A DNA stretch of 5,157 bases from DASUBV01 sp035763085. Lineage in GTDB: Bacteria; Actinomycetota; Actinomycetes; Streptosporangiales; Streptosporangiaceae. The notes beneath the pieces are model-generated. The model searched no databases, had not been told where the DNA came from, and saw only the letters and a program-made list of their open reading frames with translations. Of the stretch, positions 5,067 to 5,157 are shown piece after piece. Both the position numbers and the translations under genes were made by a program. The first letter of the stretch is position 1. Each line of letters starts with the position of its first letter. Where the stretch lies: the NCBI GenBank assembly GCA_035763085.1, contig DASUBV010000172.1, positions 1 through 5,157 of the forward strand, read 5' to 3'.

Positions 5067-5157
5067 GCATGTGCACGTTGCAGCGGTGCGCTGCCGCACG
5101 TCAGTTCCCCGCCCGGCGGCCGGGGCCGGTGATCGGGGGAGGTCACCGATTACCCGG

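Larger units (their letters stand above)
5019..5157. other. dnaA leader and upstream region up to the window edge
   Basis: There are 139 bp with no gene. It holds the dnaA ribosome site (5025-5032) and a DnaA box (5058-5066). It also has a 6-bp inverted repeat CGGTGA/TCACCG (5127-5132 and 5143-5148) around a 10-base loop. I could not find a convincing -35/-10 pair for dnaA on the minus strand or for a divergent gene on the plus strand. In actinobacteria rpmH normally lies next on the opposite strand, so this is probably the shared dnaA/rpmH regulatory region, cut by the window edge. Confidence 0.6.

Noticed and set aside
5041..5157. Search for a dnaA promoter and a divergent rpmH promoter
   Set aside because: No -35/-10 pair with acceptable spacing and match was found on either strand; the real promoters may lie partly beyond the window or use weak hexamers.
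1..5157. parS sites, CRISPR repeats, insertion-sequence ends, tRNA or other RNA genes
   Set aside because: None seen on either strand; no GTTTCACGTGAAAC-like parS site, no spaced identical repeats, no transposase fragment.

Overview
This window is the chromosomal replication-origin locus of a high-GC actinobacterium. All recognisable genes lie on the minus strand, so reading from right to left gives dnaA, the oriC intergenic region, dnaN, recF and the first 53 codons of a DciA/DUF721 gene. By eye the sequence is about 70% G+C with strong G/C at third codon positions. DnaA carries a very long, disordered Asp/Arg/His/Gly/Pro-rich linker, as in Streptomyces and related filamentous actinomycetes. 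The order dnaA-dnaN-recF-dciA has no gnd gene between dnaN and recF, which resembles Mycobacterium more than Streptomyces. DnaA domain IV and the other proteins look like those of a Streptosporangiales-, Frankiales- or Streptomycetales-type organism, but I cannot name the genus.

Layout. Positions 1-160 hold the N-terminus of dciA, cut by the window edge and overlapping recF by 4 bp (ATGA). Positions 157-1290 hold recF. Positions 1291-1397 are a 107-bp gap containing three abutting GC palindromes and a 12-bp direct repeat. Positions 1398-2531 hold dnaN. Positions 2532-2984 are a 453-bp non-coding origin region with about four good DnaA boxes, several weaker ones, short tandem repeats built around the boxes, a 24-bp inverted repeat, and an AT-rich island that also contains the likely dnaN promoter. 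Positions 2985-5018 hold dnaA. Positions 5019-5157 are its leader, with a strong TTTTCCACA box about 40 bp before the start codon, which suggests autoregulation.

How the parts fit. DnaA binds the boxes between dnaA and dnaN, melts the AT-rich segment and helps load the helicase. DciA is the helicase-loading or helicase-operating protein in bacteria that lack DnaC or DnaI. DnaN is the sliding clamp for the polymerase, and RecF acts at gaps and stalled forks. From the conserved order in actinobacteria I expect gyrB beyond the left edge and a divergent rpmH (plus strand) beyond the right edge; neither is inside the window. I found no mobile element, CRISPR array, RNA gene or new multi-gene system. 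The most interesting material is the fine structure of the origin and the repeat-built DnaA linker.
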